Shown here: positions 19,803-31,090 of the stretch, piece by piece | How the letters are laid out: every line of letters begins with the position of its first letter | How positions within the stretch are numbered: position 1 is the stretch's first letter | Source of the DNA: Pinus tabuliformis | Taxonomy: Eukaryota; Streptophyta; Pinopsida; Pinales; Pinaceae | NCBI GenBank assembly: GCA_031772625.1 | Contig: CM062815.1 | Location: 120,699,977-120,763,976 of the forward strand | DNA length: 64,000 nt | Direction: 5' to 3' | Translations under genes and position numbers: made by a program | Notes under the pieces: generated by a model | Told to the model about the DNA's origin: nothing | The model's input: the letters and a program-made list of their open reading frames with translations, nothing else | The model's database searches: none

Positions 19803-22800
19803 ATGGCGGAAGATGGTAAGTTTAGGGTCGAAAAATTTAACGACCAAAGCTTCTCGCTGTGGAAGATGCAGATGGAAGATTATCTGTATCAGAAAGATCT
19901 ATACCTACCATTGGGTGGAAAAACAAAGATGCCGATGGGTATGAAAGACGAAGAATGGAACCTTCTCGATAGAAAGGCACTCGGAACAATACGGTTGTGC
20001 CTTGCTGCGTCAGTCGCCTTCAACATTTCGAAGGAAACCACGACAGAGGGTTTGATGCAGACGTTGTCGAAACTATATGAAAAACCCTCGGCCTCAAACA
20101 AGGTATTTCTTATGAAATGATTATTTAATATGAATATGTCGGAAGGTGGATCTGTTGCAAACCATTTAAATGATTTTAATACAGTTACAAGTCAGTTAAG
20201 TTCTGTAGGGGTAAACTTTGATGATGAAGTTAGAGCTTTGTTATTCTTGTGCTCATTACCAGAAAGTTGGAATGGTTTGGTAATGGCCATTAGTAACTCC
20301 GTTTCTGGATCTAGTACTTTAAAGTTTGGTGATGTTGTCGGTGCTATCCTTAGTGAGGAAATGCGACGGAAAAGCTCCGGTGAGACATCGGGAAATGCTT
20401 TGAGTGTAGAGTCTAGAGGAAGAAAAATGGAAAGAGGAAAGAGCTCAGGATATCGCAGTAAATCAAGGAAAGGCAGATCCAAGTCCAGATCGAGGATAGT
20501 GTGCTGGAAATGTGGAAAGAAAGGACACCTAAAGAAATACTGTAGATCTCGAAAGGGAAAAGAAGGAGATGCACAGCAAGAAAACAATCATGAAGCAAAT
20601 GTGACAGGTGAGGTGTTACAAGATGATTTGATTCATTCTTTCGAAAATATTACTGATTCGTGGGTGGTAGATTCAGGGGCTTCATTCCATGCCACACCTG
20701 ATAAGAAATACTTTCATGACTATGTTCAAGGAGATTTTGGACAAGTTCGTCTGGGTGATGATAAACTTTGTAAAATCGTTGGAATGGGTAAGGTTCTTGT
20801 AAAACAACAGAATAGAAACCAATGGCTATTAAAGGAGGTAAGGCATGTTCCAGATCTAAAGAAAAATCTGATTTCAACAGGGCAGTTAGGCGGTGAAGGT
20901 TGTGTGACAACTTTCACACATAAAGCTTGGAAGGTCACCAAAGGAGCCCTGGTAATAACAAAAGGCGAAAAGGTTGGTACATTGTATTTATGCAATGGTA
21001 TTTCTAACTCTGTTAATGCTTTAACTTCCAAAGCAGCATATGCAACATTATGGCATCATAGGCTTGGACACATGAGTGAAAAGGGGATGAAGATTCTTCA
21101 CTCAAGGAATTTGTTGGCGGGTTTGAAGAATGTAGATTTGGATTTCTGTGAGAATTGCATTTATGGAAAACAGAAGAGAGTTAGATTTCTCAGAGGTGGG
21201 AAAGAAAAGAAGAATGAAAAATTAGAGCTTGTGCATACAGATGTATGGGGACCTGCTCAGGTATCATCTCTCGGTGGCTCTCGTTATTATGTTACTTTTA
21301 TTGATGATGCAACTAGAAAAACTTGGATTTATTGTATTAAGAATAAATCTGATGTATTTGATACTTTTAAGAAATGGAAAGCTTTGGTTGAGATTGAGAC
21401 AGGAAAGAAATTGAAGTGTCTTAGATCAGACAATGGAGGTGAATATTGCAACAAAGAGTTTGATAGGTACTGTTCAGAACATGGAATTCGCAGAGAGAAG
21501 ACAGTTTCAAGAACACCACAAGAAAATGGTGTGTCAGAAAAGATGAATAGAACAATCATGGAGCGTGCAAGGTGCATGAGATTGCATGCAGGATTGCCTT
21601 TACAGTTTTGGGCAGATGCTGTAGATACTGCTGTTTATCTAATAAACAGAGGGCCTTCAAGTTCCTTGGATGGTGGTGTTCCAAAGGAAGCATGGACAGG
21701 TAAAAAGGTAAACTACTCTTTTTTAAAGCCTTTTGGTTGTGAGGCCTTTGTCCATATTGATAAAGAAAATAGAACAAAGCTTGAGGCAAAGTCAAAGAAA
21801 TGTACCTTTATTGGATATGGTGTTAATGATTTTGGTTATCGCTTATATGATTACAAAAATCACAAAATCATTAGGAGCAGAGATGTAATATTCAATGAAA
21901 AGGTCTTGTATAAGAATCAGTTGCAGGAAAAGAAACAGGAAAAAGAAAACAAGGAATATGCAGTTCTTGATGAAATCACTGAAAAGGTAAAGGTGCCTGA
22001 AATTAATAATAATCAACAACAACAACCACCACAACAGCAACAGGCACCCAAAACACTTGAAAGTGGTGTTAGAAGATCTACCAGGATAAGTAGACCCCCT
22101 GAACGATACTCTCCTTCATTATATTATTTATTGTTGACTGATTCCGGTGAACTCGAATGTTATGAAGAAGCAATGCAGGTTGAAAGCAGGAAGAAGTGGG
22201 AGGTAGCCATGGAAGAAGAGATGGACTCCTTAATGCATAACCAGAATTGGGATTTAGTCAGGTTGCCTGTAGGAAAAACTACATTGAAGAATAAATGGGT
22301 TTACAGGCTGAAGGAAGAAGATGGAGGAAAACAGAGGTACAAAGCTAGACTTGTGGTGAAGGGGTTTGCACAAAAGAAAGGTATTGATTTTGATGAAATA
22401 TTTTCTCCTGTTGTTAAAATGACTTCAATTAGAACCATTTTAAGTCTTGTAGCAGCTGAAGATTTTCATCTTGAGCAGTTAGATTTAAAGACAACCTTTC
22501 TCCATGGGGATTTGGAGGAAGAGATATATATGTAGCAGCCACAAGGATATGAGGTGAAAGGGAAGGAGAAACTAGTGTGCAGGTTGAAGAAGAGCTTGTA
22601 TGGCTTAAAACAGGCTCCAAGGCAGTGGTATCTAAAATTTGACAAGTTTATGTCTGAACAAGGTTATACTAGATGTCACTCTGATCATTGTGTTTATTTG
22701 AAAAAGCAAAATGATGGCAGCTATATTATATTGTTATTGTATGTAGATGACATGCTTGTTGCAGGATCTAACATGTAGGAAATAAATGTACTCAAAAGAA

Positions 22801-23702
22801 AATTGTCAAATTCATTTGCAATGAAGGATTTGGGAGCTGCAAAACAAATCCTTGGTATGAGAATCACTAGAGACAGGACAAATCGCAAATTAACATTGTC
22901 TCAGAATGAGTACATACAAAAGGTGTTGAAAAGATTTAATATGCACAATGCAAAACCAGTTAGTACACCTTTTGCTAGCCATTTCAAACTCAGTAAGGAA
23001 ATGTGCCCAAAGACCCAAGAAGACATGGATTATATGTCTAAAGTTCCATATGCATCAGTAGTTGGAAGCTTAATGTATGCAATGGTCTGCACAAGGCCTG
23101 ATATTGCACATGCAGTGGGAGTTGTAAGCAGGTACATAAACAATCCAGGAAAGGAACATTGGATGGCAGTGAAATGGATTCTCAGATATTTGAAAGGTAC
23201 CACAAATCAAGCATTATGCTTTGGTTGTGCAAACATTTCTCTATAGGGATATGTTGATGCGGATATGGCAGGTGACAGGGATAACAGGAGGAGCACTACA
23301 AGATATGTATTTACTGTTGGTGGAACAACTGTCATTTGGATTTCAAAAATCCAAAGTGTTGTTGCACTTTCAACAACAGAAGCAGAGTATGTTGCTGCTA
23401 CAGAGGCTAGTAAAGAAATGATTTGGTTACAAAGGTTTATGGGTGAATTGGGTAAGGAGCATGATATGGGCACGTTATACAGTGATAGCCAAAGTGCCAT
23501 TCATCTTGCAAAGAACTCAGCATTTCATTCTAGGACTAAACACATACAGCTCAAGTACCATTTCATACGATCAGTGTTGGAAGATGGAGAGTTGAAGCTA
23601 GAAAAGATACACACTAGCCAGAATCCTGCAGATATGCTAACAAAAGTTGTAACCAGGGAGAAACTGAGAATATGCTCAGTTTCAATTGGTCTTCAAGGAT
23701 GA
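19803..23702 (+). pseudogene. Copia-B gag-pol polyprotein with four nonsense codons
   Basis: The start chosen is ATG 19803 (MAEDGKFRVEKFNDQSFSLW); an in-frame GTG at 19794 is less likely. Domains in order: Gag (UBN2-type, 19803-20480), knuckle CWKCGKKGHLKKYC (about 20500), protease VVDSGASFHATP (20670), LWHHRLGHMSEKGM (21050), and integrase with HTDVWGP, RSDNGGEY and QENGVSEKMN supplying D, D and E (21230-21560). A glutamine-rich linker (22010-22040) leads to RT with FAQKKGIDFDEIFSPVVKM and YVDDMLVAGS (22740), then RNase H from YVDADMAGD to NPADMLTK (23250-23645). The stops are TGA 20118-20120 (arginine in Copia-A), TAG 22533-22535, TAG 22776-22778 (glutamine in Copia-A) and TAG 23244-23246. 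All catalytic motifs survive, so loss is by point nonsense only. Confidence 0.95.
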
Positions 23703-23787
23703 CGATGAAGATGAGAAATAGCTAGGTCCAAAGAGGAGTCATTGTCCAGCAAATGAAGTAGCAGTGGAGTTTCTACAATCATTCTCC

Positions 23788-23797
23788 AAGTGGGAGA
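23788..23797 (+). other. Copia-B polypurine tract
   Basis: AAGTGGGAGA, one base before the 3' LTR, is the characteristic copia plus-strand priming site. Confidence 0.9.
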
Positions 23798-23798
23798 T

Positions 23799-24429
23799 TG
23801 TTGTGTGTGGAGCATGATTGTTCAGAGGTCTTTGTTTCAGCCAGATGTATACCCCAGGAAGTTTGTACACCCCTCCACGCGGGGGGGTGCAGGGGGGACT
23901 TGTCCCCACGTGTGGGTCCGGGGGGGCCGATCCCCCCTGGCTGGGGGGTCCGGGGGCCAGCGGTCCCCCAGCGGGGGCTCGGGGGCAGTGCCCCCGAAGC
24001 TAAAAACAAATGTAAAATTGCCTTGTAAAAGTATAGTAATTTCTAGTCAATCTGGGCCATTCATTAGGTAGATGATCTGACGGTAGAACTTATGTTTAGT
24101 TTAGGGTTTTTTGCCCTAGAAGGCAACCCCCTCTCTTTGTATGAGGGCATTGTATTTGAGGCTGAGAGATAGATGTGTATTCTGTGAGCGAGAAACAGAG
24201 AGGTGAGACTATGAGAGAAAACAGAGGATATTACAACGGATTTTCTGTAGGTTGTGTCTCTTCATTTTGCTGGATAATGGAAAGGAATGACTGGCTATTC
24301 GGGGTGGACGTAGCCCAAACTGGGTGAACCACGTATATCTGTGTCTCTCTTGTTTTGTGCATTTTCTGTGTTTATATTTCTGCAATATTTTATGTGTTCC
24401 ATTGCTCCATAATATATAATTTTCTAACA
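23799..24429 (+). repeat. Copia-B 3' LTR (631 bp)
   Basis: Partner of 19107-19727. It is 10 bases longer, mainly from TGCAGGGGGG-type length variation in the GC-rich block (23872-24000). Confidence 0.95.
23872..24000. repeat. GC-rich palindromic block in Copia-B 3' LTR
   Basis: Same block as 19181-19297 with several substitutions and an extra G-rich unit. Differences between the two LTRs are concentrated here. Confidence 0.9.
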
Positions 24430-24434
24430 ACAGT
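24430..24434. repeat. Copia-B target site duplication, right
   Basis: ACAGT, paired with ATAGT at 19102-19106. Confidence 0.82.
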
Positions 24435-26561
24435 GGCATAAGATAGATCATTCTGCAATGTCCCACCTAATCTCTTAATCCATCCCCTGGACAACAGCAT
24501 GAAAAATTTGGGAGGGACATCTGCTACCATAATATCCATCATCATAGTCTTCATGGGTAGCTGAGTTAGGGTGATGGCCAGGTCTTTGATTAATCCTAGT
24601 CATTTCACTTTCTTTGAATCAAAAGAGAATAAATCGTGATATGGTCTAGTGATATCAAGGCCTATCTCTTCCATGATAGCTTTAGGCATCAAATTGTTGC
24701 TGGCCCCTGTGTCTAGCAGGAAATTGTGGAGGATTTTGTCATGAATGGTCAAGGAGACATAAAATGATGGAGAAATATCATCAGTAGGTTCGGTCATTGG
24801 GCTAAGCACAATTGCAGGCCTATCATCTTGTAATTTGACAGAGTCAGTGGAGGTTTGTGTGGTTTGCAGCTCAGGAGCTTCAAGGATAGGCTTTCTAAAC
24901 ACTTCACTCTTTACCAACTCTACCAGAGGCATATATATTTTTAACTTCTGGACCTCTGACTCAAAGCTGAAAGAGGAAGGTAACTTGTCAGAACCTCTTA
25001 CCTCTTGAACTGGTGCTTTGAGGATGACTGGATCAGTTGCTGGTTTTCTCTGTCTGATATTCTGTGACTCTGTTTGGATAGCAACTCTTTGGGCAGGATT
25101 CTCCTTGACATTTTTTGCATTTGACCTCAGATTATATCTTTGCTACTCTTCAGCTTGTAGGATAACCTCTCTATCCCACCTTTGACTGTCTTGTTCCTAC
25201 AACAAAGATTCTTCGTATGCAGCCAATGTCAAAAAGGCAGCACTGCCTTTATCTTCCATACAATGAATTTCATCCTCATCTTCAATCTGCTCCTCCTCCA
25301 TGACCACATTTTGAAAAGGAGCTTTAACCTTTTGATCCTCGTTAGCTTCTTTACCCTTCTGAAAGATTTTCATTTGCTCGTTTGCTCTCTTGAATGGATT
25401 TGGGTTTCTTGGAGCAAATGTGTTTGGGAGCTTTGTCTTTCCTGAGTTCTATTCAACCTTCAGCTTAGCTATCTTAGCAGCCAATGACTCTATCATTCTA
25501 GTCATTTTGTCTAATTTAGGCTCTAAAGATGAAGCAGAGGAAGAAGAAGCCTCACCTCTCTACCTCCTTCTATCAACATGAATTCTGAACATTTCTGCAA
25601 CCATAATATTAGACTCTACTTCTAATGCTACATCCTGCATGTCAGCTAGAGTAGCACATCTTCTTTCTCTCAACAACAAACAGAAATCAGATTCAAAGGC
25701 ACTGGCATAGGCAAGTTTGGCAAAGGTGGGGGTAGGATTTACTTCAGCTGGTATCTTACTATACATACGATTGAATCTTTTATTAAAATTAGGCAGTGAT
25801 TCCCCCTTCTCCCTCTTCAGGTTACCAAACTCAGTATGGTAATACAACAACTCTTTTTTATCTCCCCAGTGCTTCAAAAATGCTTCATTTAAGGCTTCAA
25901 TATCAGCAATAGATCTAGGGGGAAATTCTCTAAACCACTTCCTAGCCTCTCCCTCAAGGATTTGTACAAAAACTCTCATCCAGACATCATTTTCACTTAT
26001 ATCCAAGTTATCAGCATAGCTGTAGAAAGATTCAAGGTGCTCTTCGGCTGTTACTCCCTCTGTGCCAGTGAACTTAGGCATGTATTTATGATATTCTCCT
26101 GCAAGCATGGCATTCAAAGGAACAGGCAGGACCAGGGGTCCATACCTAGCAGCAATAATTCTTTCCATCTTCGTAGGTGCTTGCTGTCCTGCCATGACTG
26201 GGGTATGTGGAAGGACACTGACAGATTGAGTAGTTTGAAGCAATGTAATGGATGACAGAGACAACGAGATGTTCTGGACTGTATGGGAAGCTTTCTTTGG
26301 ATTGAGATTCAAAGGGGAACTAAATGGACAAGGAGCTTTATGAATCTCTGCAGGTGTTTCTTCACTAGCAACACTAGGCTCTATATCTTCAAATTGTGTA
26401 TCCTCAACTAAAAACTTCTCATGCAGAGACAAATAAGATTTCTTGGGCTTACCTGATCCTGATGCTCCTTTCTGTGATGTTTTCTTCGGTTTAACAATCT
26501 TCTCAGGGTCAGGCACTGGAACAGCTGGTGATTTCTGAGGATTTCTTCGAGTGTGTCTCAC
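24435..26561 (-). pseudogene. Gypsy-2 gag and protease
   Basis: Gag starts at 26559-26561 (MRHTRRNPQKSPAVPVPDPE) with a basic N-terminal region, then the Retrotrans_gag capsid core: YHKYMPKFTGTEGVTAEEHL, ARKWFREFPPRSIADIEALN, FLKHWGDKKELLYYHTEF. A stop at 25560-25562 follows HVDRRR. Reading continues in frame with further stops (near 25450, 25200 and 25145) through an acidic linker to the protease, whose active site FLLDTGASNNLMP lies at about 24680-24720 and retains the aspartate. I see no CCHC knuckle. The frame breaks at Copia-B and resumes at 19101. The products would be particle protein and polyprotein-cutting enzyme; neither is intact. Confidence 0.88.
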
Positions 26562-26722
26562 AAACTGAGCCAGGACTGAAATGTGGAGTCGCCAAAGGTT
26601 GGTCTTCCTCCAGTGGAGTCGCCAGATAGATGATTACAACTAGAAATGTGTCTAGACTTTGTCTATCATCAAAATCTAGAACTGTGTCGTTCTCCCAGGG
26701 AAGCTGAGCTTCAATCTCCTCT
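26562..26722 (-). other. Gypsy-2 leader
   Basis: A short region between the PBS and gag without recognisable content. Confidence 0.5.
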
Positions 26723-26739
26723 CCCTGGCAACGGCACCA
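26723..26739 (-). other. Gypsy-2 primer binding site (tRNA-Asp type)
   Basis: Read on the minus strand, TGGTGCCGTTGCCAGGG. The plant tRNA-Asp 3' end complements TGGCGCCGTTGCCGGGG, so two positions differ, both explicable as transitions. tRNA-Asp priming is used by Athila and some Tat elements. Confidence 0.85.
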
Positions 26740-26744
26740 ATTAA

Positions 26745-28401
26745 TGTTATCACCCCAAGAAACTCTCCTAGGTTATATCTCAGAGATTCTTGGGAACATT
26801 ACAAACTCAAAAAAATGTTGGAAATGGATGAATGGAAGGAATGATGCTTGTTCAAGCCAGATAACCACTTCTACTATGCTTAACTCCAGACATGGGTGGA
26901 CACCCCCAAACTACAAGGCTTTAGACCACCAATTACTCGTAGTTTGAGGGTTAGGTGTACATGGAGAATACTGACCACACCAGCAGATGCACAAGACCAT
27001 GTGATGGCCGACTGCAACCAGTAAAGAGGTCTACAATATATTTCCTAATGCACAGACAGGATGATAGCTCTCTGGCACTAAGTAAACAGAAACCTACATA
27101 ACAAATTCAATGATACATACTAGACTTCAACACAGAGGTGGGATGACAGCCCCTCTAATGCTAAATATCAAGAGCACATGAACAAATGCATAACATGCAC
27201 AACCTAGAATAGAGTAGAAATGGAAAGTGAACAATTAACAACAAAAGAAACTTGTATTAGCTGAAAATGAAGACCAGACGCTGCAAGTATCAAAGTAGTT
27301 ACAGTTTCTAGAATTTGAACCTTACATCAAAACAACAACCATCAACCTTGATTACATCTTTGTTCTGGGTATATATAGAGTTTCTTTACAAAAATGCTAT
27401 GTTATTCTATGCGTGGAGGGGTCATAATGGACCACCAACCATTTTAACTACCTGATGGAGTCTTTAGTACAATCTGCCTGCTTCAGTGCGTGAATCTGAT
27501 CTTTTATGATACTCTATTGTCCTCCTCGAGCAGGTGGAGTGTAGCATGGATAAACTTTCATAACTGATAAATGTATTTAACTGCTCAAGGCTGGTCCTTT
27601 CTTTCTCGGCCATCCTTCCTGTTAAATGCATTCGTTGGGGAGTAACTGTGCCGAGTACTGCACACTGGCCACCTTCGTACTTTGGGAGTATGGGACAGGC
27701 TATGGGCGAGAGGACTGCATGGTGAACGCATGAACATGACGGGAGTAGATATCGGCCATTAGATCAAGTGTATGAATGGCAGAGATCTCTTAGCGAGAGG
27801 TATTGGGTGGAAGCAGAAGCAGGTGGTCGTGAGCCGTTGGATCTGGACGTGGTGGATCCGACGGTCATCGGGCGAAAAAGATGTGCGGAGGTTAACCGGC
27901 GGGGATGGGCGAACGGGCGGTAAGCGGTATTCCCCGCACCACTATCGGGGTTGGGTGGTAATCGTACCATATCGTGTGATACCTTTCATCAAGCGACACG
28001 TGGCAGATGGGACAGGGCAGAAACCACCTTTATCGCGAGTTAAAGAGTGGTTAGCTTATGATCGCAGAAGAAGCAGATACTGTTGGATCCAGGTGATAGG
28101 TGATTGGACGACGGGAACTAGTTTGCACAGACTGCGACTGATGTGACGGGAAAGGGCTTGTGTAAAGCCCGCGGTCATGTGATCATAGTTACAAGATGGC
28201 TAAACTTAGTGCTCGGGGGCCGAAAGAACATGGACTTATACAGAGTTTTAGAGGTAAAAAGGAGGTAGCAGGGTTTATGAGAGTGCGAACGAAGTGAAGG
28301 AGTAGGAGAAGAACGACTGGTGCACATCCTTTTGGAGCATAAACAACCTGATCAGGCCTGTATTTGGTCCTCAAATGCTGAAGTACATAGCAGAGCTAAC
28401 A
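26745..28401 (-). repeat. Gypsy-2 5' LTR (1657 bp)
   Basis: It runs from TGTTATCACCCC to GCTAACA, with partner 13556-15204. A TATATATA box for minus-strand transcription is at 27370-27377. Divergence from the partner is greatest around 27770-28010. Confidence 0.93.
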
Positions 28402-28406
28402 CCACC
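28402..28406. repeat. Gypsy-2 target site duplication, right
   Basis: CCACC, identical to 13551-13555. Confidence 0.92.
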
Positions 28407-29420
28407 GATTCTTCTTATTTTTAATCTCCTCGTAAGTGGCGAGGTCCTCTGGATGATTTATTTGGAATTTCAAAATTGTTTGATTGAGTTTCGAATGAAG
28501 AATATACATCATCCATTATTGATAAAGACTATAAATGAACGGTGTAGATTGGTTTGAGAAAATATAGTGTGGAGATATCTAAGAAAAATAGATTAAGTAA
28601 TGCAGAATTATAATTTAACTATCTATTGAAAAAGCAAGCAGAACGTTTAGGTTTGTTTATTAAGGTGATAGGTGTGTTTATATTGAAAAAAAGATGGTAT
28701 GTTTCAATTTCTTTATTATAAATATTATTTGTATATTTAAGATTTAATAAGATTTTTTTATTATTAACGATTATTTTGTGATTAATTTTATTAAGTTATT
28801 TATATTTTATAAATGGGGATTTTTTATTATTTGTATTATTAAAAGGTATTTTTAGTTGAGTTCTCAATTTCTAATTCCATGATTTGAATTCTTACTAACT
28901 TTATTGTCACCTTTATCTATATATTTATATATTAATACAAAATAACGATACTTAAGTGTGTTCTCTATTTGTCTATATATTTATATATCTTAAATTTAGA
29001 TAGTATTAACATTATTATTATAGTATAGAATACAAATATATTTGATAATGGTGAGTGATGTGGAAAAAAATCAAGATTATAGTAGCCCCAAAAGATCATT
29101 GTTTTTACTTTATAAAAATTATTATAATTTTCAAAATGTTTAAACACGTGAATTTATGCTTAACTATTATGTTAATATCACATAATAAAAAAATACATAT
29201 AACAAGTGTTTGAAGAAGTTATTGTTGTTCCTCCTCTTTTTGACAAAGATAAACCAAGGGGTTTAACCCCCTACCCCTAATACAATGGGATTAGAGGGAC
29301 TGCCTACAAATGAGGGAACTTGGTATGTGTTCTCCATTGAAATGTTTTGGGTGCTTGCATTACTATTGATAGTGATCTCAATGTTGAAAAACTCTTTACA
29401 TAATGTATCAAATTTCTAAT
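28407..29420. other. AT-rich segment without recognisable genes
   Basis: T-rich sequence rich in TTTATT and TATATTTA motifs. I see no coding frame or repeat family. Confidence 0.5.
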
Positions 29421-29678
29421 CTATCATACTCAACTTTTGCAGATACATTGTTGCTCGCTACCTTTATCTTCAACCACCTTAGTTATGAAAACTTTTTTCA
29501 TCCAATGAAGCTCAATAAGTTTGCATATTTTAATATCTCTTATTGTAATCCATCATATTCAAATTTTGTATGATAAGTTGTTGCTCACTACCATTATCTT
29601 CAACTACCTTAGCTATGAAAGCTTCTTTCATCCAATCAAGCTCAATAAGTTTTCATATTTTTGGTATCTCTTATTGTA
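29421..29678. repeat. Two-copy tandem repeat, 129 bp period
   Basis: The unit from CTATCATACTCAACTTTTG (29421) recurs from CCATCATATTCAAATTTTG (29550). Long matched stretches include TTGTTGCTC(G/A)CTACC and TCAACNACCTTAG(T/C)TATGAAA. Divergence indicates an old duplication. Confidence 0.85.
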
Positions 29679-29787
29679 TAGAAATCTCAGATGTATTCTT
29701 TAAACTTAGTCTCTAGTTGTTTTGTTGAGAGCTTCTGTGTTTTTATCTTGATGGCCTGTTCCATCTTGGCCACCTTAAATTTATTTT

Positions 29788-29796
29788 TTGTAGGGA
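29788..29796. repeat. Target site duplication, left of SINE
   Basis: TTGTAGGGA, repeated exactly at 30080-30088. Confidence 0.65.
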
Positions 29797-30079
29797 ATCA
29801 TGCAAACTCAAGTAGGACTAACAGTTAAGAACATGTGTTTCCTCTTTATGGTCACATGTTCAAAATCGGAGGAGGTAGAGTTTGTACATGTTGATTGTTT
29901 AATATTGGTCTGTTGTGATGAGGCTTGAGGGATAGGCATCACCCTGGCATGGGATCCTCAAATGATCACTGGTGAGAATGTCTTTGGATGTTTTGGTCCT
30001 TACCAAGTTGAAAGTTCTTCCTAGCATTGACTTGCGAGCTATCAATACTAGTTTTACCCAATATTTGGGTAAAAAAAAA
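29797..30079 (+). mobile_element. tRNA-derived SINE-like element
   Basis: A 283 bp unit bounded by exact 9 bp duplications and ending in a run of nine adenines (30071-30079). Near the start are a box A-like TAGGACTAACAGTT (29813-29826) and, about 35 bases later, a box B-like TGTTCAAAATC (29858-29868), the internal RNA polymerase III promoter layout of tRNA-derived SINEs. A-tail plus duplication indicates LINE-mediated insertion. The boxes are imperfect, so the family call is tentative. Confidence 0.6.
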
Positions 30080-30088
30080 TTGTAGGGA
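30080..30088. repeat. Target site duplication, right of SINE
   Basis: TTGTAGGGA, paired with 29788-29796. Confidence 0.65.
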
Positions 30089-30606
30089 GCCTACATTAAA
30101 AGTTCATGGTCACTCTCATGGCATCCATTTGGCCTCTAGTTATGCATTGTGGAGTTTGTAAGGGAGGCAAAGTTTGGTAGAGGATGGAATGCCTATGCTA
30201 GGCTCATGTTTTCTACACTTAGGGTTAGCCCATTTATAGGTAATATTCCTTGGGAGTGACTAACTCTTGACATAAGTTAAAGAGGGAAAACTAGGAGGTG
30301 TAAGAACCAAGGAACATAGAACTTGAGATAGAAGAATCAGGGTATACCCATGTGGTAGCCTTTCTAGCTAGGAATCCAATGAGAGAACCTTCAAGGGGGT
30401 TTTAGGAGTAATATAAAGAGTTGGGGTCAATGTTTGCAATGTAAAATGACACTATGATAAAGCATAGAGGAAAAAAAATTGAAACCATGCAGATATGAAT
30501 AATTCAAGCAAGAGATGAATGTAACCAATGATCACAGATAATCCAATTATTAGGAGCCCATAAATAGAAACCACTAAAGACAAGATAATCTAAATCTTAT
30601 GGGGGG
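30089..30606. other. Segment without recognisable genes
   Basis: No coding frame or repeat recognised. Confidence 0.45.
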
Positions 30607-30955
30607 TGATAGTCTATGTTCAGATGTATTATAAGTCATAAAGACATATGTTAATGTAAAATGGAACTTGTTAGAAATGTAGTTGATAGAGTAAACCTTA
30701 ATTAAATTTGAATCCATCAACAAGACACCTTATAAGAAAGAAATGGGAAAAGAGTGCAGGTCAGGGAGGAGAGTTCCCAAAATTGGCCACATTGCATGTA
30801 ATGATTCCTTTTCTTCTCCAATTCCCGCTCTCTCTTTTTCTTCATATTTTTGTGGTGCATTCATTTCTTGCATTTTTATCAATGTTCTTGTGATTAGTTT
30901 ACTAGAATATTTGTATGTTTTCTTTTCTCCTATCTTGACATTCAAACCTCCTATA
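30607..30955 (+). repeat. Dispersed LTR-like repeat, copy 1
   Basis: Starts TGATAGTCTATGTTCAGATG and matches 32158-32512 along its length. Shared stretches include ACCTTATAAGAA, TCTTCATATTTTTGTG and TTCTTGCATTTTTATCAATG. It could be an LTR fragment with leader, but no element body is attached. Open frames inside are not recognisable genes. Confidence 0.6.
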
Positions 30956-30976
30956 TCTCATCCCCCAAGATCCATA

Positions 30977-31090
30977 TTAGTGGTATTACAGTGGGTTACC
31001 ACTCCACGGGAACAAGGGTTTGAATCATACTTCAGTTTCAAAGTTTTGCAACAATATCCAAGCTCCTTTTGATACCATTGGAGTCCATTC
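30977..31090 (+). mobile_element. SINE-like tRNA-derived head
   Basis: Box A-like TTACAGTGGGTTAC (30986-30999) is followed 16 bases later by box B-like GGGTTTGAATC (31016-31026), close to the pol III consensus GGTTCGAATC. The intervening CACTCCACGGGAAC is also tRNA-like. No A-tail or flanking duplication was found, so it may be truncated. Confidence 0.45.

Larger units (their letters stand above)
19107..24429 (+). mobile_element. Copia-B: nearly complete Tork/Tnt1-like element nested in Gypsy-2 (5.3 kb)
   Basis: It has two LTRs (621 and 631 bp), a tRNA-iMet PBS, a single gag-pol frame of about 1300 codons and a polypurine tract. Order is gag, PR, INT, RT, RH, defining copia; motif details fit the Tork (Tnt1) lineage. 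The coding frame is continuous except for four nonsense codons, with no frameshift noted. By eye the two LTRs differ by about twenty substitutions plus length changes in their GC-rich block. It is the younger sister of Copia-A (1-4344), and it inserted after Gypsy-2 was already in place. Confidence 0.96.
13556..28401 (-). mobile_element. Gypsy-2: Tat-like Ty3/gypsy element with dual RNase H, interrupted by Copia-B
   Basis: A full-length gypsy retrotransposon reads right to left, bounded by perfect CCACC duplications. Order: 5' LTR 26745-28401, tRNA-Asp-type PBS, gag, protease, [Copia-B 19107-24429], archaeal-type RNase H, RT, degenerate gypsy RNase H, integrase, 3' LTR 13556-15204. Without Copia-B the internal part is about 6.2 kb. 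The extra RNase H indicates Tat-lineage affinity, but its position before RT differs from the PR-RT-RH-aRH-INT order I know for Tat, Ogre and Retand. Flanking bases across Copia-B rejoin in frame after removing one duplication, which confirms the nesting. Confidence 0.93.
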
